Source: Savagea sp.
GTDB lineage: Bacteria; Bacillota; Bacilli; Bacillales_A; Planococcaceae
Direction of reading: 5' to 3'
Assembly: GCA_030146155.1 (NCBI GenBank)
Contig: JASLCF010000198.1
Coordinates: 1 to 6,300 of the forward strand
Length of the DNA stretch: 6,300 bases
The notes under the pieces are model-generated. The model made no database searches and was not told where the DNA came from. It saw only the letters and a list, made by a program, of their open reading frames with translations. Within the stretch, counting starts at the first letter, position 1. Every line of letters starts with the position of its first letter. The position numbers and the translations under genes were made by a program. Below are positions 1-5,767 of the stretch, in pieces.

Positions 1-411
1 GTTGATGTTGTTTTGACCAGGTAATGAACTGTATCCACCACTAATGATTTCATTCGTTGCCAACTTAACGGTTTCATATCGCTCATCTTCTCCGTAGATA
101 AAAAGAGGTGCTAACCTACTTACATTGAGCAATAAACCGGTCTTCACTACTTGTCTAATTCCGTACTTTTCTTTCTCTTTATGAAGTATAATGTCTTGTT
201 TACGATAACAAAAAAATTCAACAAATGAAGCATACCCGCTCCCAAAGTGTGAAAATTCCGCTTCACAACAAAGAGATGGAATTCGTTGAAGCTGTCTGTA
301 CAAGCGAAGGAGATGCATCTCGATTTGTTGCTTGTCTCCTGTATCATACGGATAAGTATCCCCAAAGGTTTCGCCTTGAATGAACCTTGCCCATTGTTCA
401 TTTGTATACAT
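1..411 (-). CDS. Immunity-like protein, N-terminal 137 residues (3' end outside window)
   Basis: ATG at 409-411 follows AGGAGG with 6-nt spacing, and the frame stays open to position 1. The protein begins MYTNEQWARFIQGE and contains CCEAEFSHFGSGYASF (about 48-63), VEFFCYR and LLLNVSRLAPLFIYGEDER (about 93-111). It aligns without gaps to the broken gene at 4227-4823, which predicts a full length near 198 residues. About 59 percent of the first 85 residues are identical by hand count. There is no signal peptide or membrane segment. I do not recognise a named family. The immunity role is inferred only from the SUKH gene beside the paralogue and from the pattern of repeated soluble orphans. A 99-codon open frame at 147-446 overlaps it in another frame and is spurious. 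Confidence 0.75.
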   Translation of the reverse strand, partial: MYTNEQWARFIQGETFGDTYPYDTGDKQQIEMHLLRLYRQLQRIPSLCCEAEFSHFGSGYASFVEFFCYRKQDIILHKEKEKYGIRQVVKTGLLLNVSRLAPLFIYGEDERYETVKLATNEIISGGYSSLPGQNNIN

Positions 412-445
412 ATAATTCCTCCTACGTGAGAATGATTGCTTTTCA

Positions 446-474
446 ATTTTACCTTATCGATTCATTATTGAACA
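446..474 (-). promoter_or_regulatory. Weak candidate promoter for the left-edge immunity-like gene
   Basis: TAAAAT (446-451) is a good minus-10 box; TGTTCA (469-474) at 17 nt is a poor minus-35 box (three of six). A promoter is expected here because the preceding gene has its own terminator at 497-542. Confidence 0.35.
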
Positions 475-496
475 TCTGTTTAAAAAGATAGTGAAA

Positions 497-542
497 ATAA
501 AAAATAGAGGATGACTTCGCAAACTCAGCCATCCCCTATTTT
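497..542 (-). terminator. Terminator of the FAD-binding protein gene
   Basis: On the minus strand AAAATAGGGGATG (530-542) pairs with CATCCTCTATTTT (501-513) with one G-U pair, around a 16-nt loop that can add three more pairs. A T-rich tail follows at 497-506. It lies about 40 nt after the stop at 582. Its sequence is unrelated to the other three terminators. Confidence 0.85.
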
Positions 543-581
543 TCATTCAAAACTCAACTAGTTCGTATACCCATACAACAC

Positions 582-2012
582 TTAATCTACTTTCTCTTCC
601 ACCGTTGTAGTGACAATTTGATCGACTGTATAAGGAATCTCGGACACAATTAAACCTACACCTGAATTATTAAAATGAGTAGTCGATACAAGACTTCCGT
701 ACAATTTTAAACGATCGACTACACCTGTCCTCGTCACTATCGAAAACTCAGGATAAGTAATCGCAATCCCCCCTAAAGGATGAAGAGTCAAAATTCCTTT
801 TTGTAAGAGACGTTTCACAAGCGGTGAAGCATGGTTTTCGTTTGCTAACTGCTCCCCTGTTTTATTGGGTCCCACTGCACTCACCATGACCTCTGTTTTT
901 TCATTGCCTTGCTCTGTTTTAATTTGAAATGCTTGGTCGGCGTAAGTAATATCTGACACGCCTCGTAAATAAATCAATTGTCCCTTTTCAATCATCGAAA
1001 TAATTCGCCTAGCTGTTTGTTCTGGAAAGGGGCCAAACAGTTGGGTGAAAATACCTTTGTATTTTTTCAAAAATTGTTGTTGGTCCTTCAATTTAAATTG
1101 ATTCCAAACTTTTCGTAAAGTAATCATCAATTCATCTACAATCGCTTGAATCTTACCTAGTTCTTCTAAAATCGTTAATTGATAGGTTAAAGAATCTAAC
1201 GGAGACATATCATTCAACTGATACAGTAAATCAAAATCTAGCGCATGCCGTTTCGTCTCTTCATAAACTGCTTGTATAAAATCATCGGGTGTCGGATGTT
1301 CTTTTTCAAGGAGAAGTCGATCCGCAACAACCTGAACCTCTGTTTTATGACCGCGAATAAAAGGCAATGTTCCCGCTCGAGAAGTCACAACAATTTTATT
1401 GTTATAGCCATGCGTTTGTAAATACATAATAATATCTAAAGACGTCAAACTTGTTCCAATAATGCCCACGGATTGTGCATGAAGTAATAAGTCTTGATGA
1501 GACTCAATAGGAAAAGGATTGCCGATATACCCCTCTAAATGATTCAATTCATAAATATCTGTCTGTGGTAATTGTCCGATGCATAAATGAACAATATCAA
1601 ACACATCTTTTGAATCCATCGTATGAATAATCACTTGTTCCCCGACTACATCTAAATCCGTCACAACTTGTGGAATAAAAGTAACTCGCGGATCACTGAC
1701 ATACCAACGAAATAAATCACTTGTATATTCTCCAAATTCTGGACGACTAATGAAGTCTTGTTCTAATTGTTCTGGACTATATTCCTCTAAGTATTGGACA
1801 TACTCTTGTTTATTATCCCATGGAGCTAGTGTCATTTCTCTTAAACGTTGGTTTAATAGTAAGGCTTCATCATCCTCTCCAAAAGGATAACCTGTACCGG
1901 CTGTCGCTGGATCACCGTAGACTACAATCTCAAACTCTTCTCTTACATGGTCAATGTAATAACGCAATGTACCCATACCGGCCATACCCGCGCCTACTAT
2001 TGCAATTTTCAT
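582..2012 (-). CDS. FAD/NAD(P)-binding protein, YdhS/COG4529-like, substrate unknown
   Basis: This 476-residue cytoplasmic flavoprotein has two Rossmann dinucleotide sites. The first is IAIVGAGMAGMGTLRYY (3-19) for FAD ADP-ribose; the second is VGIIGTSLTSLDIIMYL (182-198), the G.G.S..S.D form usual in this family. Other landmarks are TGYPFG (40-45) with LLLNQ (51-55), the conserved SRAGTLPFIRG (211-221), and a C-terminal YGSL...HFNNSGVG segment near the predicted flavin. Proteins of this class (Pfam NAD_binding_9) are mostly uncharacterised, some linked to amine or ring hydroxylation; no reaction can be named here. The ATG at 2012 has GAAGAGGTG 5 nt upstream. The gene is monocistronic, between two terminators, and appears intact, unlike its neighbour. 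A single intact metabolic-type gene among immunity-like genes suggests independent acquisition or an older resident. Confidence 0.85.
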   Translation of the reverse strand: MKIAIVGAGMAGMGTLRYYIDHVREEFEIVVYGDPATAGTGYPFGEDDEALLLNQRLREMTLAPWDNKQEYVQYLEEYSPEQLEQDFISRPEFGEYTSDLFRWYVSDPRVTFIPQVVTDLDVVGEQVIIHTMDSKDVFDIVHLCIGQLPQTDIYELNHLEGYIGNPFPIESHQDLLLHAQSVGIIGTSLTSLDIIMYLQTHGYNNKIVVTSRAGTLPFIRGHKTEVQVVADRLLLEKEHPTPDDFIQAVYEETKRHALDFDLLYQLNDMSPLDSLTYQLTILEELGKIQAIVDELMITLRKVWNQFKLKDQQQFLKKYKGIFTQLFGPFPEQTARRIISMIEKGQLIYLRGVSDITYADQAFQIKTEQGNEKTEVMVSAVGPNKTGEQLANENHASPLVKRLLQKGILTLHPLGGIAITYPEFSIVTRTGVVDRLKLYGSLVSTTHFNNSGVGLIVSEIPYTVDQIVTTTVEEKVD

Positions 2013-2047
2013 GTGAACACCTCTTCATTTTATCATTGTCCTAAGCT

Positions 2048-2072
2048 ATACCCTTTTTTCATAAAATTAATG
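2048..2072 (-). promoter_or_regulatory. Possible sigma-B-like promoter of the FAD-binding protein gene
   Basis: GGGTAT (2048-2053) equals the sigma-B minus-10 consensus. With a 13-nt spacer, CATTAA (2067-2072) matches four of six of the GTTTAA minus-35 box. It lies between the terminator at 2081-2114 and the start codon at 2012, where a promoter is needed; no sigma-A pair fits well there. The assignment is inferred and could be chance. Confidence 0.35.
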
Positions 2073-2080
2073 ATAAAAAG

Positions 2081-2114
2081 ATAAAAACCTCTCCCACATA
2101 GTGAGAAAAGGTTT
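2081..2114 (-). terminator. Intrinsic terminator, third member of the rpsI-terminator-like set
   Basis: On the minus strand AAACCTTTTCTCAC (2101-2114) pairs with GTGGGAGAGGTTT (2085-2097) around a TAT loop, with one bulged U, and is followed by a U-rich run. The 3' arm is nearly identical to that of the rpsI terminator at 4867-4880. It ends the acetyltransferase region. Confidence 0.85.
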
Positions 2115-2147
2115 AAAACGAAAAATAAACGATGAATGTTGAGATTT

Positions 2148-2276
2148 TTATACTCTTTTCATTGATGAATCGTCCAACTTATTGAATTCCTGTATATCTG
2201 CATTGATCAAGCCAATGGTCAGTAAGACAATGGCGCTTGGTTCCAACAGATGATAGTGGGCTTTTAGAGCCTCTCT
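2148..2276 (-). pseudogene. Possible C-terminal fragment of an unknown gene
   Basis: Directly after the acetyltransferase stop, in another frame, an open stretch predicts REALKAHYHLLEPSAIVLL followed by TIGLINADIQEFNKLDDSS and MKRV, ending at TAA 2148-2150. The pattern of charged and hydrophobic residues looks like real protein, but there is no start codon with a ribosome binding site and I do not recognise a family. A second frame (with LSSVGTKRHCLTDHWLDQC) is also open over part of the same DNA, so coding status is uncertain. Confidence 0.3.
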
Positions 2277-2278
2277 GC

Positions 2279-2713
2279 TTATAAATCTTTCTTGAAACAA
2301 ATGATACGATTAACCTCTTCAAAACCTAATTTTAAATGCATGGCCAAACTAATTTCGTTTTCTATTTCACAATCACTAGCGAATTCACTACAACCATTAT
2401 CCTTTGCCCATTTCTCACAAGCTCTCGTCATCTTTTGAGCAAATCCTTGTTTGCGAAACTCCTCTTTTACAAAAAGTCCCTCTCAATACCCCACTGGATT
2501 TGAACTGGTTCCTTCAACATCATCATATCGCAGCTGACATTGTGCAAATCCAATAGCTTCATTATTATGATAAGCTAAGAAAATGATGGAATGATTATTA
2601 ACAATAGCATGATTCATGTCTTGTTCCATTTCTTCTAATGTATGATCTGGCCAAAGCAATAAGGCAAGATTGGCAACTACTTTTATTTCCTGTAATGTCG
2701 CGATTTTTATCAT
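2279..2713 (-). pseudogene. AAC(6')-type aminoglycoside N-acetyltransferase, interrupted by one opal codon
   Basis: AAC(6') enzymes transfer acetyl from acetyl-CoA to the 6'-amino group of aminoglycosides and belong to the GNAT fold. The frame starts MIKIATLQEIKVVANLALLL, with WPDH at 21-24, AIGFAQCQLRYDDVEG (53-68) and SNPVGY (71-76). TGA at 2483-2485 follows as codon 77, then EGLFVKEEFRKQGFAQKM and a further stretch ending NRIICFKKDL at TAA 2279-2281. Family members have a residue (usually Leu) where the TGA stands, as in the common YLEG sequence, and TTA to TGA is one base change. The acetyl-CoA motif R-K-Q-G-F-A lies after the stop, so the 76-residue product cannot be active. The joined length of 144 residues is normal for this group. 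ATG at 2713 is preferred over 2725 because the family begins MI.. there. Confidence 0.85.
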
Positions 2714-2785
2714 AGAAATCCCCATCCCTCTTCAACGATTTTTAAACAATCTGGTTCGTTTTTGAGTAATCCTCTATCTTTCTTG

Positions 2786-2813
2786 ATTCTATCATTCTTA
2801 TGAAAGAAGTAAA
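2786..2813 (-). promoter_or_regulatory. Sigma-A promoter of the acetyltransferase pseudogene
   Basis: TTTACT (2808-2813), a 16-nt spacer and TAGAAT (2786-2791) match the sigma-A consensus at four and five of six positions. The predicted start near 2779 leaves a leader of about 65 nt. The gene lies directly after a terminator and so needs its own promoter; this one appears intact. Confidence 0.55.
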
Positions 2814-2909
2814 TGTTAGGCTAATCGATTACAGTATTCTCTTTCCTACAAGGTTGACGAATTTAAAATTACTCCGACTACAGCTAGCTCCTATTAGTTC
2901 TTTACAATA

Positions 2910-2943
2910 AAAAAATCCTCCCCCACCAAGGTGAGAAAGGATT
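2910..2943 (-). terminator. Intrinsic terminator related to the rpsI terminator
   Basis: On the minus strand AATCCTTTCTCACC (2930-2943) pairs with GGTGGGGGAGGATT (2914-2927), with three G-U pairs, and a T-tract follows at 2910-2916. The order of bases matches the rpsI terminator, so this is probably a diverged copy. It closes block 1. Confidence 0.85.
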
Positions 2944-2950
2944 GAACATA

Positions 2951-2973
2951 TAATATAAAATTAACGTTTTGAG
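2951..2973. repeat. Direct repeat copy B: rpsI 3'-end remnant
   Basis: This is the second copy of 4908-4930, 21 of 23 identical. On the minus strand it even keeps the codons TCA AAA CGT TAA (S-K-R-stop) of rpsI, although no S9 coding sequence precedes them. The homologous terminator follows at the same relative place. The two copies bracket about 1.96 kb holding the immunity-like pseudogene, the SUKH gene and the 70-residue gene. Confidence 0.6.
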
Positions 2974-2978
2974 TTATA

Positions 2979-3095
2979 TCAATCTTTTATCTGTGGATAA
3001 CATGTCCAGTCGAATCCCATTCTATCAAAATCTTCATTTAATTTACATCCTTTCGCATCATTAGAAAGGTGATTGTTAGCAAAATGAATAGTTTT
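2979..3095 (-). other. Possible gene-remnant coding sequence after the 70-residue gene
   Basis: In frame with the preceding gene, 38 sense codons follow its TGA before the next TGA at 2979-2981. The predicted peptide includes LNEDFDRMGFDWTCYPQIKD. A second frame offers MKILIEWDSTGHVIHR (stop TAA near 2985), which also looks protein-like. Neither has a convincing ribosome binding site. It could be the degraded 3' end of a toxin or another cargo gene, or chance. Confidence 0.25.
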
Positions 3096-3308
3096 TCATT
3101 CAACAATTGTGTCTGATTGAAGTGTACTCTCTTTAATATCCAATATATAATTCCCTTCCTCATCTATTTGATTAAGTCCACCTCCAAAATACCAGCCTTT
3201 TTCTTCGATAAATTTTATAAAGACATTCCAAAATTCTTCTTCAATGATATCTTCTTCATTCGTTGCATAAACACAACCATCTATTTTAATTCCTAATGGT
3301 TTCTTCAA
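3096..3308 (-). CDS. Small acidic protein with a GWYFGGG motif, function unknown
   Basis: This 70-residue, acidic, soluble protein has no signal peptide or membrane segment. Its core is a predicted amphipathic helix, EEEFWNVFIKFIEEKGW (about 23-39), followed by YFGGGLNQIDEEGNYILDI (40-58). The order helix, aromatic residue, GGG, strand vaguely recalls the small YggL/DUF469 fold, but I would not assign it. The start is TTG (3306-3308), chosen because AGGGGGG lies 8 nt upstream and no ATG precedes in frame. It lies 74 nt after the SUKH gene with a possible promoter between, so it may be a further orphan immunity gene; that is inference from context. After the TGA stop the same frame stays open for another 38 codons (2979-3095). 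Confidence 0.6.
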   Translation of the reverse strand: MKKPLGIKIDGCVYATNEEDIIEEEFWNVFIKFIEEKGWYFGGGLNQIDEEGNYILDIKESTLQSDTIVE

Positions 3309-3336
3309 TGTTTGATACCCCCCTGTACAATAATGC

Positions 3337-3365
3337 TATATATAACTTAGTTTTCAACCCGACAA
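3337..3365 (-). promoter_or_regulatory. Possible sigma-A promoter for the 70-residue gene
   Basis: TTGTCG (3360-3365), a 17-nt spacer and TATATA (3337-3342) give a moderate match, four of six in each box. The predicted start near 3330 would leave a short leader carrying AGGGGGG before the TTG at 3308. The AT-rich context makes a chance match possible. Confidence 0.4.
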
Positions 3366-3382
3366 AGTCCTTCAAGCATCTA

Positions 3383-4177
3383 TCACGATTTAATTATTTC
3401 TTTAATCTTTTTGTAATACTTCCGGACTTCTATTATTTTATGTTCTTTTACTTTATGACCTAATAAGCTTAATGTAACATTCACTTCATCATTCAAGTCG
3501 ACCTCTGAAATTCGATTCAGCAAATAGTAAAGTACCTCTGGTAATACAAACTCACTCTCTTCATTGTCAATATCCATGATTCGGTTCACCTGTGTAACAA
3601 GCCATGCCATATCACAATCGACTTCTGTAAAATATAAAACCCCGTCCGTTAGCTCAAATGCATCTTCCCCTTCTTCCACAATCCTTTCAAACATATCCTC
3701 CGTATAGACTCCTTCAGCTTTATATTCAATTTCTTCAAGCGAATCATCTTCATATAAGCCATTGATAAAGTCTGTGAAATTACTTGCTAAAACAAAATCT
3801 ATTTCCAACTCTAAATCAATATAAGACACAGGTGGCTGCTCCTGGTTCTTTCTATAATCTAAAAATACCCATGTATGCCCATCACCATTCAATAAAATAA
3901 TATCCTCTGGCAATTCCCATTCTTCACGCATATCAATCGTTATTAAAATACCTTCTTCTTCATTAGTGCTAATTCCATAAAGTTCTCCAACAGTTATTTC
4001 TTCATCTTTCATTTTAAATGTATTTTTTCTAAGATACCCGCCATTTTGTATTTTCATTAAATGAACATAGTCTGCCGGCAATTTTAATTGTAACTTTTCT
4101 TCAACGATAGCTATTGTTTCATGATCAAATGTATCTAGTGCATCCATGTGATTTGCCCATAAATCATTAAAATTCAT
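3383..4177 (-). CDS. SUKH-type (SMI1/KNR4 family) putative immunity protein
   Basis: The 264-residue acidic cytoplasmic protein has SUKH superfamily hallmarks. The helix-strand entry VEEKLQLKLPADYVHLMKIQNGG (residues 25-47) has the usual LP..Y..L...NGG pattern. It is followed by GELYGI (64-69), the NGDGHTWVFLDYR stretch (97-109) and a closing amphipathic FTDFINGLYED (134-144). Bacterial members commonly neutralise polymorphic or contact-delivered nuclease toxins by direct binding. About 120 residues follow the core (145-264), richer in acidic residues and ending in a lysine-rich helix; I do not recognise this extension. The ATG at 4177 has an AGAGG site. The gene lies 49 nt after the broken immunity-like gene and probably shares its transcript. 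No toxin gene is visible nearby. The family call is firm; the partner is unknown. Confidence 0.85.
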   Translation of the reverse strand: MNFNDLWANHMDALDTFDHETIAIVEEKLQLKLPADYVHLMKIQNGGYLRKNTFKMKDEEITVGELYGISTNEEEGILITIDMREEWELPEDIILLNGDGHTWVFLDYRKNQEQPPVSYIDLELEIDFVLASNFTDFINGLYEDDSLEEIEYKAEGVYTEDMFERIVEEGEDAFELTDGVLYFTEVDCDMAWLVTQVNRIMDIDNEESEFVLPEVLYYLLNRISEVDLNDEVNVTLSLLGHKVKEHKIIEVRKYYKKIKEIIKS

Positions 4178-4226
4178 ACCTATTTTCCTCTCGAATTTTT
4201 ATAATTTGCTATTATGCTATACTGCC

Positions 4227-4823
4227 TTAATCTTCCCAATAAAAAAGTGCATCTAACACTCGATATTCATGAGGTTTACGGTAAAATGTCGGTATATCTG
4301 CTTCAAAGGGAAGAACTTGATTCGCATATGTTTTCGCTAGTGGCTCATATTTAAACTCTTTTAAAACTTGGAAGAGTTCGTACATCATCTTAGCAAATTT
4401 CTCATCCCTATGGAATATGTTTGTCCACCCTGGTAATGGACTATAAGCTCCAGCAATATTTCTCTTCGTTTCAACTCGAATGGTTCGGGTCCTTTCATCT
4501 TCCCCATATATAAAAACTGGTGCTAAACGACTGACATTGATTAAAATTCCTTTTATCTCATACTATAAAATACCGTACTTCTCTTTCTTCTTTATTATTC
4601 GTATATCTTCCTGACGATAACAGAAAAATTCGATAAAGGAAGCATAACCACTCCCGAAGTGATCAAACTCTGCTTCACAAAGCATATTAGGAATCCGCTT
4701 CATCCGATTATATAATTGTTTTATGTATGCTTCAATTTTCTTCTCATCTTTTGTGCCATAAGGATAGGACTCCCCGATGATTTCTCCTTTAATGAAACTT
4801 TTTAACTGTTCGTGAGAATACAT
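4227..4823 (-). pseudogene. Immunity-like gene interrupted by one amber codon; paralogue of the gene at 1-411
   Basis: The frame encodes 86 residues (MYSHEQLKSFIKGE to KYGIL), then TAG at 4563-4565, then 111 more sense codons in the same frame to TAA at 4227-4229. Joined, it would make 198 residues ending RVLDALFYWED. The part after the stop (INVSRLAPVFIYGEDER) aligns without gaps to the paralogue at 1-411, where the stop codon position is CAA (Gln). The two share about 50 of the first 85 residues by hand count, including CEAEF and HFGSGYASF. I do not recognise a named family. A soluble immunity protein of a contact or LXG-type toxin system is inferred from the SUKH gene 49 nt downstream. The start at 4823 has a GGTGTGAG site. 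Readthrough or a sequencing error are alternatives to decay. Confidence 0.8.
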
Positions 4824-4862
4824 GATAACTCACACCTACTCAACTTTTTATATTTTTTGCAT

Positions 4863-4898
4863 AGAAAAACCCTCTCCCACATAAGTGGAAGAGGGTTT
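4863..4898 (-). terminator. Terminator of the rplM-rpsI operon
   Basis: On the minus strand a 14-bp stem forms between positions 4885-4898 and 4867-4880 with one G-U pair and a TTAT loop. The RNA 3' side, GTGGGAGAGGGTTTTTCT, runs into a U-tract. It starts about 20 nt after the rpsI stop. Closely related hairpins occur at 2911-2943 and 2081-2114. Confidence 0.9.
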
Positions 4899-4907
4899 GA
4901 TATACGA

Positions 4908-4930
4908 TAATGTAATATTAACGTTTTGAG
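4908..4930. repeat. Direct repeat copy A: rpsI 3' end (attachment-site-like)
   Basis: This 23-bp segment spans the last codons and stop of rpsI and the first bases after it. It matches 2951-2973 at 21 of 23 positions in the same orientation, with an exact 14-bp core ATTAACGTTTTGAG. Each copy is followed on the minus strand by a hairpin terminator with clearly related arms. The repeat is seen directly; the attachment-site role is inferred, since ribosomal-protein gene ends, rpsI among them, are known integration targets for elements in Firmicutes. Confidence 0.6.
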
Positions 4931-5310
4931 AATTGTGGTTTACGACGTGCGCCGCGAAGACCTGGTTTTTTACGTTCTTTCATACGTGGGTCACGTGTTA
5001 AAAGACCTTCCGCTTTTAATACTTTGCGGTATTCTGGGTCAACGTTTAATAAAGCACGTGCGATTCCGTGACGGATTGCACCAGCTTGTCCAGTGAATCC
5101 ACCACCGTTCACGTTAACGTGAACATCGTAGCTTCCTAAAGTTTCTGTTGCTACTAATGGTTGTTTCATAATTTCACGAAGTGTTTCAAATGCGAAGTAG
5201 TCTTCTGCGTCGCGTTTGTTCACAGTGATTTTTCCTTCACCAGGAACTAAACGTACACGAGCTACTGAACTTTTACGACGGCCTGTGCCGATATATTGTA
5301 CTTGTGCCAA
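4918..5310 (-). CDS. rpsI: 30S ribosomal protein S9
   Basis: S9 belongs to the small-subunit head; its basic C-terminal tail reaches the P-site tRNA. The 130 residues are the normal length. Landmarks are YIGTGRRKSSVARVRL (6-21), the G-rich VNVNGGGFTGQAGAIRHGIA (66-85) and the basic end, from RDPRMKERKKPG to RKPQFSKR. The start is TTG (5308-5310), preceded by GAGGAGG about 8 nt upstream; no ATG in this frame fits the conserved MAQVQY N-terminus better. The gene is the second of the rplM-rpsI operon and is followed by a strong terminator. Its last codons and downstream DNA are duplicated at 2951-2973, so the gene end may be an insertion site. The gene itself is complete. Confidence 0.98.
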   Translation of the reverse strand: MAQVQYIGTGRRKSSVARVRLVPGEGKITVNKRDAEDYFAFETLREIMKQPLVATETLGSYDVHVNVNGGGFTGQAGAIRHGIARALLNVDPEYRKVLKAEGLLTRDPRMKERKKPGLRGARRKPQFSKR

Positions 5311-5329
5311 AGGTTTTCCTCCTCTTTAA

Positions 5330-5767
5330 TTAACCGCGAAGTGTGTAAACTTCTGGTTTTTGTGCTGCATGTGTATGCTCTGGTCCAGCGAATACGTGTA
5401 GCTTTTTGTATACTTTGTTACCTAATGGTCCTCTTGGGATCATTCCTTTTACTGCTAATTCGATTACGCGTTCTGGTGAACGTTCAATCATTTCTGCAGC
5501 GTTACGCTCTTTAATGCTACCTGTGTAACCTGAGTGACGGTAGTATTTTTTGTCTTGCATTTTGTTACCTGTTAAATGAATTTTTTCAGCGTTGATAACG
5601 ATCACGTGATCTCCTGTATCAACATGCGGTGTAAATGTTGGTTTATGTTTTCCACGTAGAATTGCAGCTACTTCTGTTGCTAAACGACCTAAAGTTTGAC
5701 CTTCAGCGTCCACAACAAACCACTTGCGTTCTACTTCTTCAGCTTTTGCCATGAATGTTGTACGCAT
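5330..5767 (-). CDS. rplM: 50S ribosomal protein L13
   Basis: L13 is an early-assembling protein of the large ribosomal subunit. The 145 residues are the full usual Bacillales length. Family landmarks are the MRTTFMAKAEEVERKW start typical of Bacilli, LGRLATEVAAILRGKHKPTF (about 26-45), HVDTGDHVIVINAEKI (about 48-63), VKGMIPRGPLG in the second half, and the AQKPEVYTLRG end. The ATG at 5767 follows AGGAGG at good spacing. Residues 75-105 (YYRHSGYTGSIKE, then EMIERSPERVIELAVKGM) resemble the general bacterial L13 consensus more than the Bacillus subtilis form. rpsI follows after 19 nt in the same transcript. Identification is certain. Confidence 0.98.
   Translation of the reverse strand: MRTTFMAKAEEVERKWFVVDAEGQTLGRLATEVAAILRGKHKPTFTPHVDTGDHVIVINAEKIHLTGNKMQDKKYYRHSGYTGSIKERNAAEMIERSPERVIELAVKGMIPRGPLGNKVYKKLHVFAGPEHTHAAQKPEVYTLRG

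Noticed and set aside
147..446. 99-codon minus-strand open frame
   Set aside because: It overlaps, out of frame, the real gene starting at 411, which has an ideal AGGAGG site and a clear paralogue. This frame has no homology to the paralogue.
1820..2044. 74-codon plus-strand open frame
   Set aside because: It is antisense to the conserved N-terminal half of the flavoprotein gene, has no ribosome binding site and a low-complexity Leu/Arg/His translation.
2483..2725. A complete 80-residue gene starting at 2725
   Set aside because: It is the N-terminal half of an acetyltransferase whose second half follows in the same frame; the ATG at 2713 fits the family start better.
2800..2910. 36-codon plus-strand frame beginning MKEVNVRLIDYS
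   Set aside because: There is no ribosome binding site upstream, it lies over the acetyltransferase promoter, and it runs to the terminator hairpin; probably chance.
4563..4823. A complete 86-residue gene
   Set aside because: The frame continues for 111 codons after the TAG with clear similarity to the paralogue, so it is a broken longer gene.
5296..5514. 72-codon plus-strand open frame
   Set aside because: It is antisense to rplM and the start of rpsI, both certain genes.
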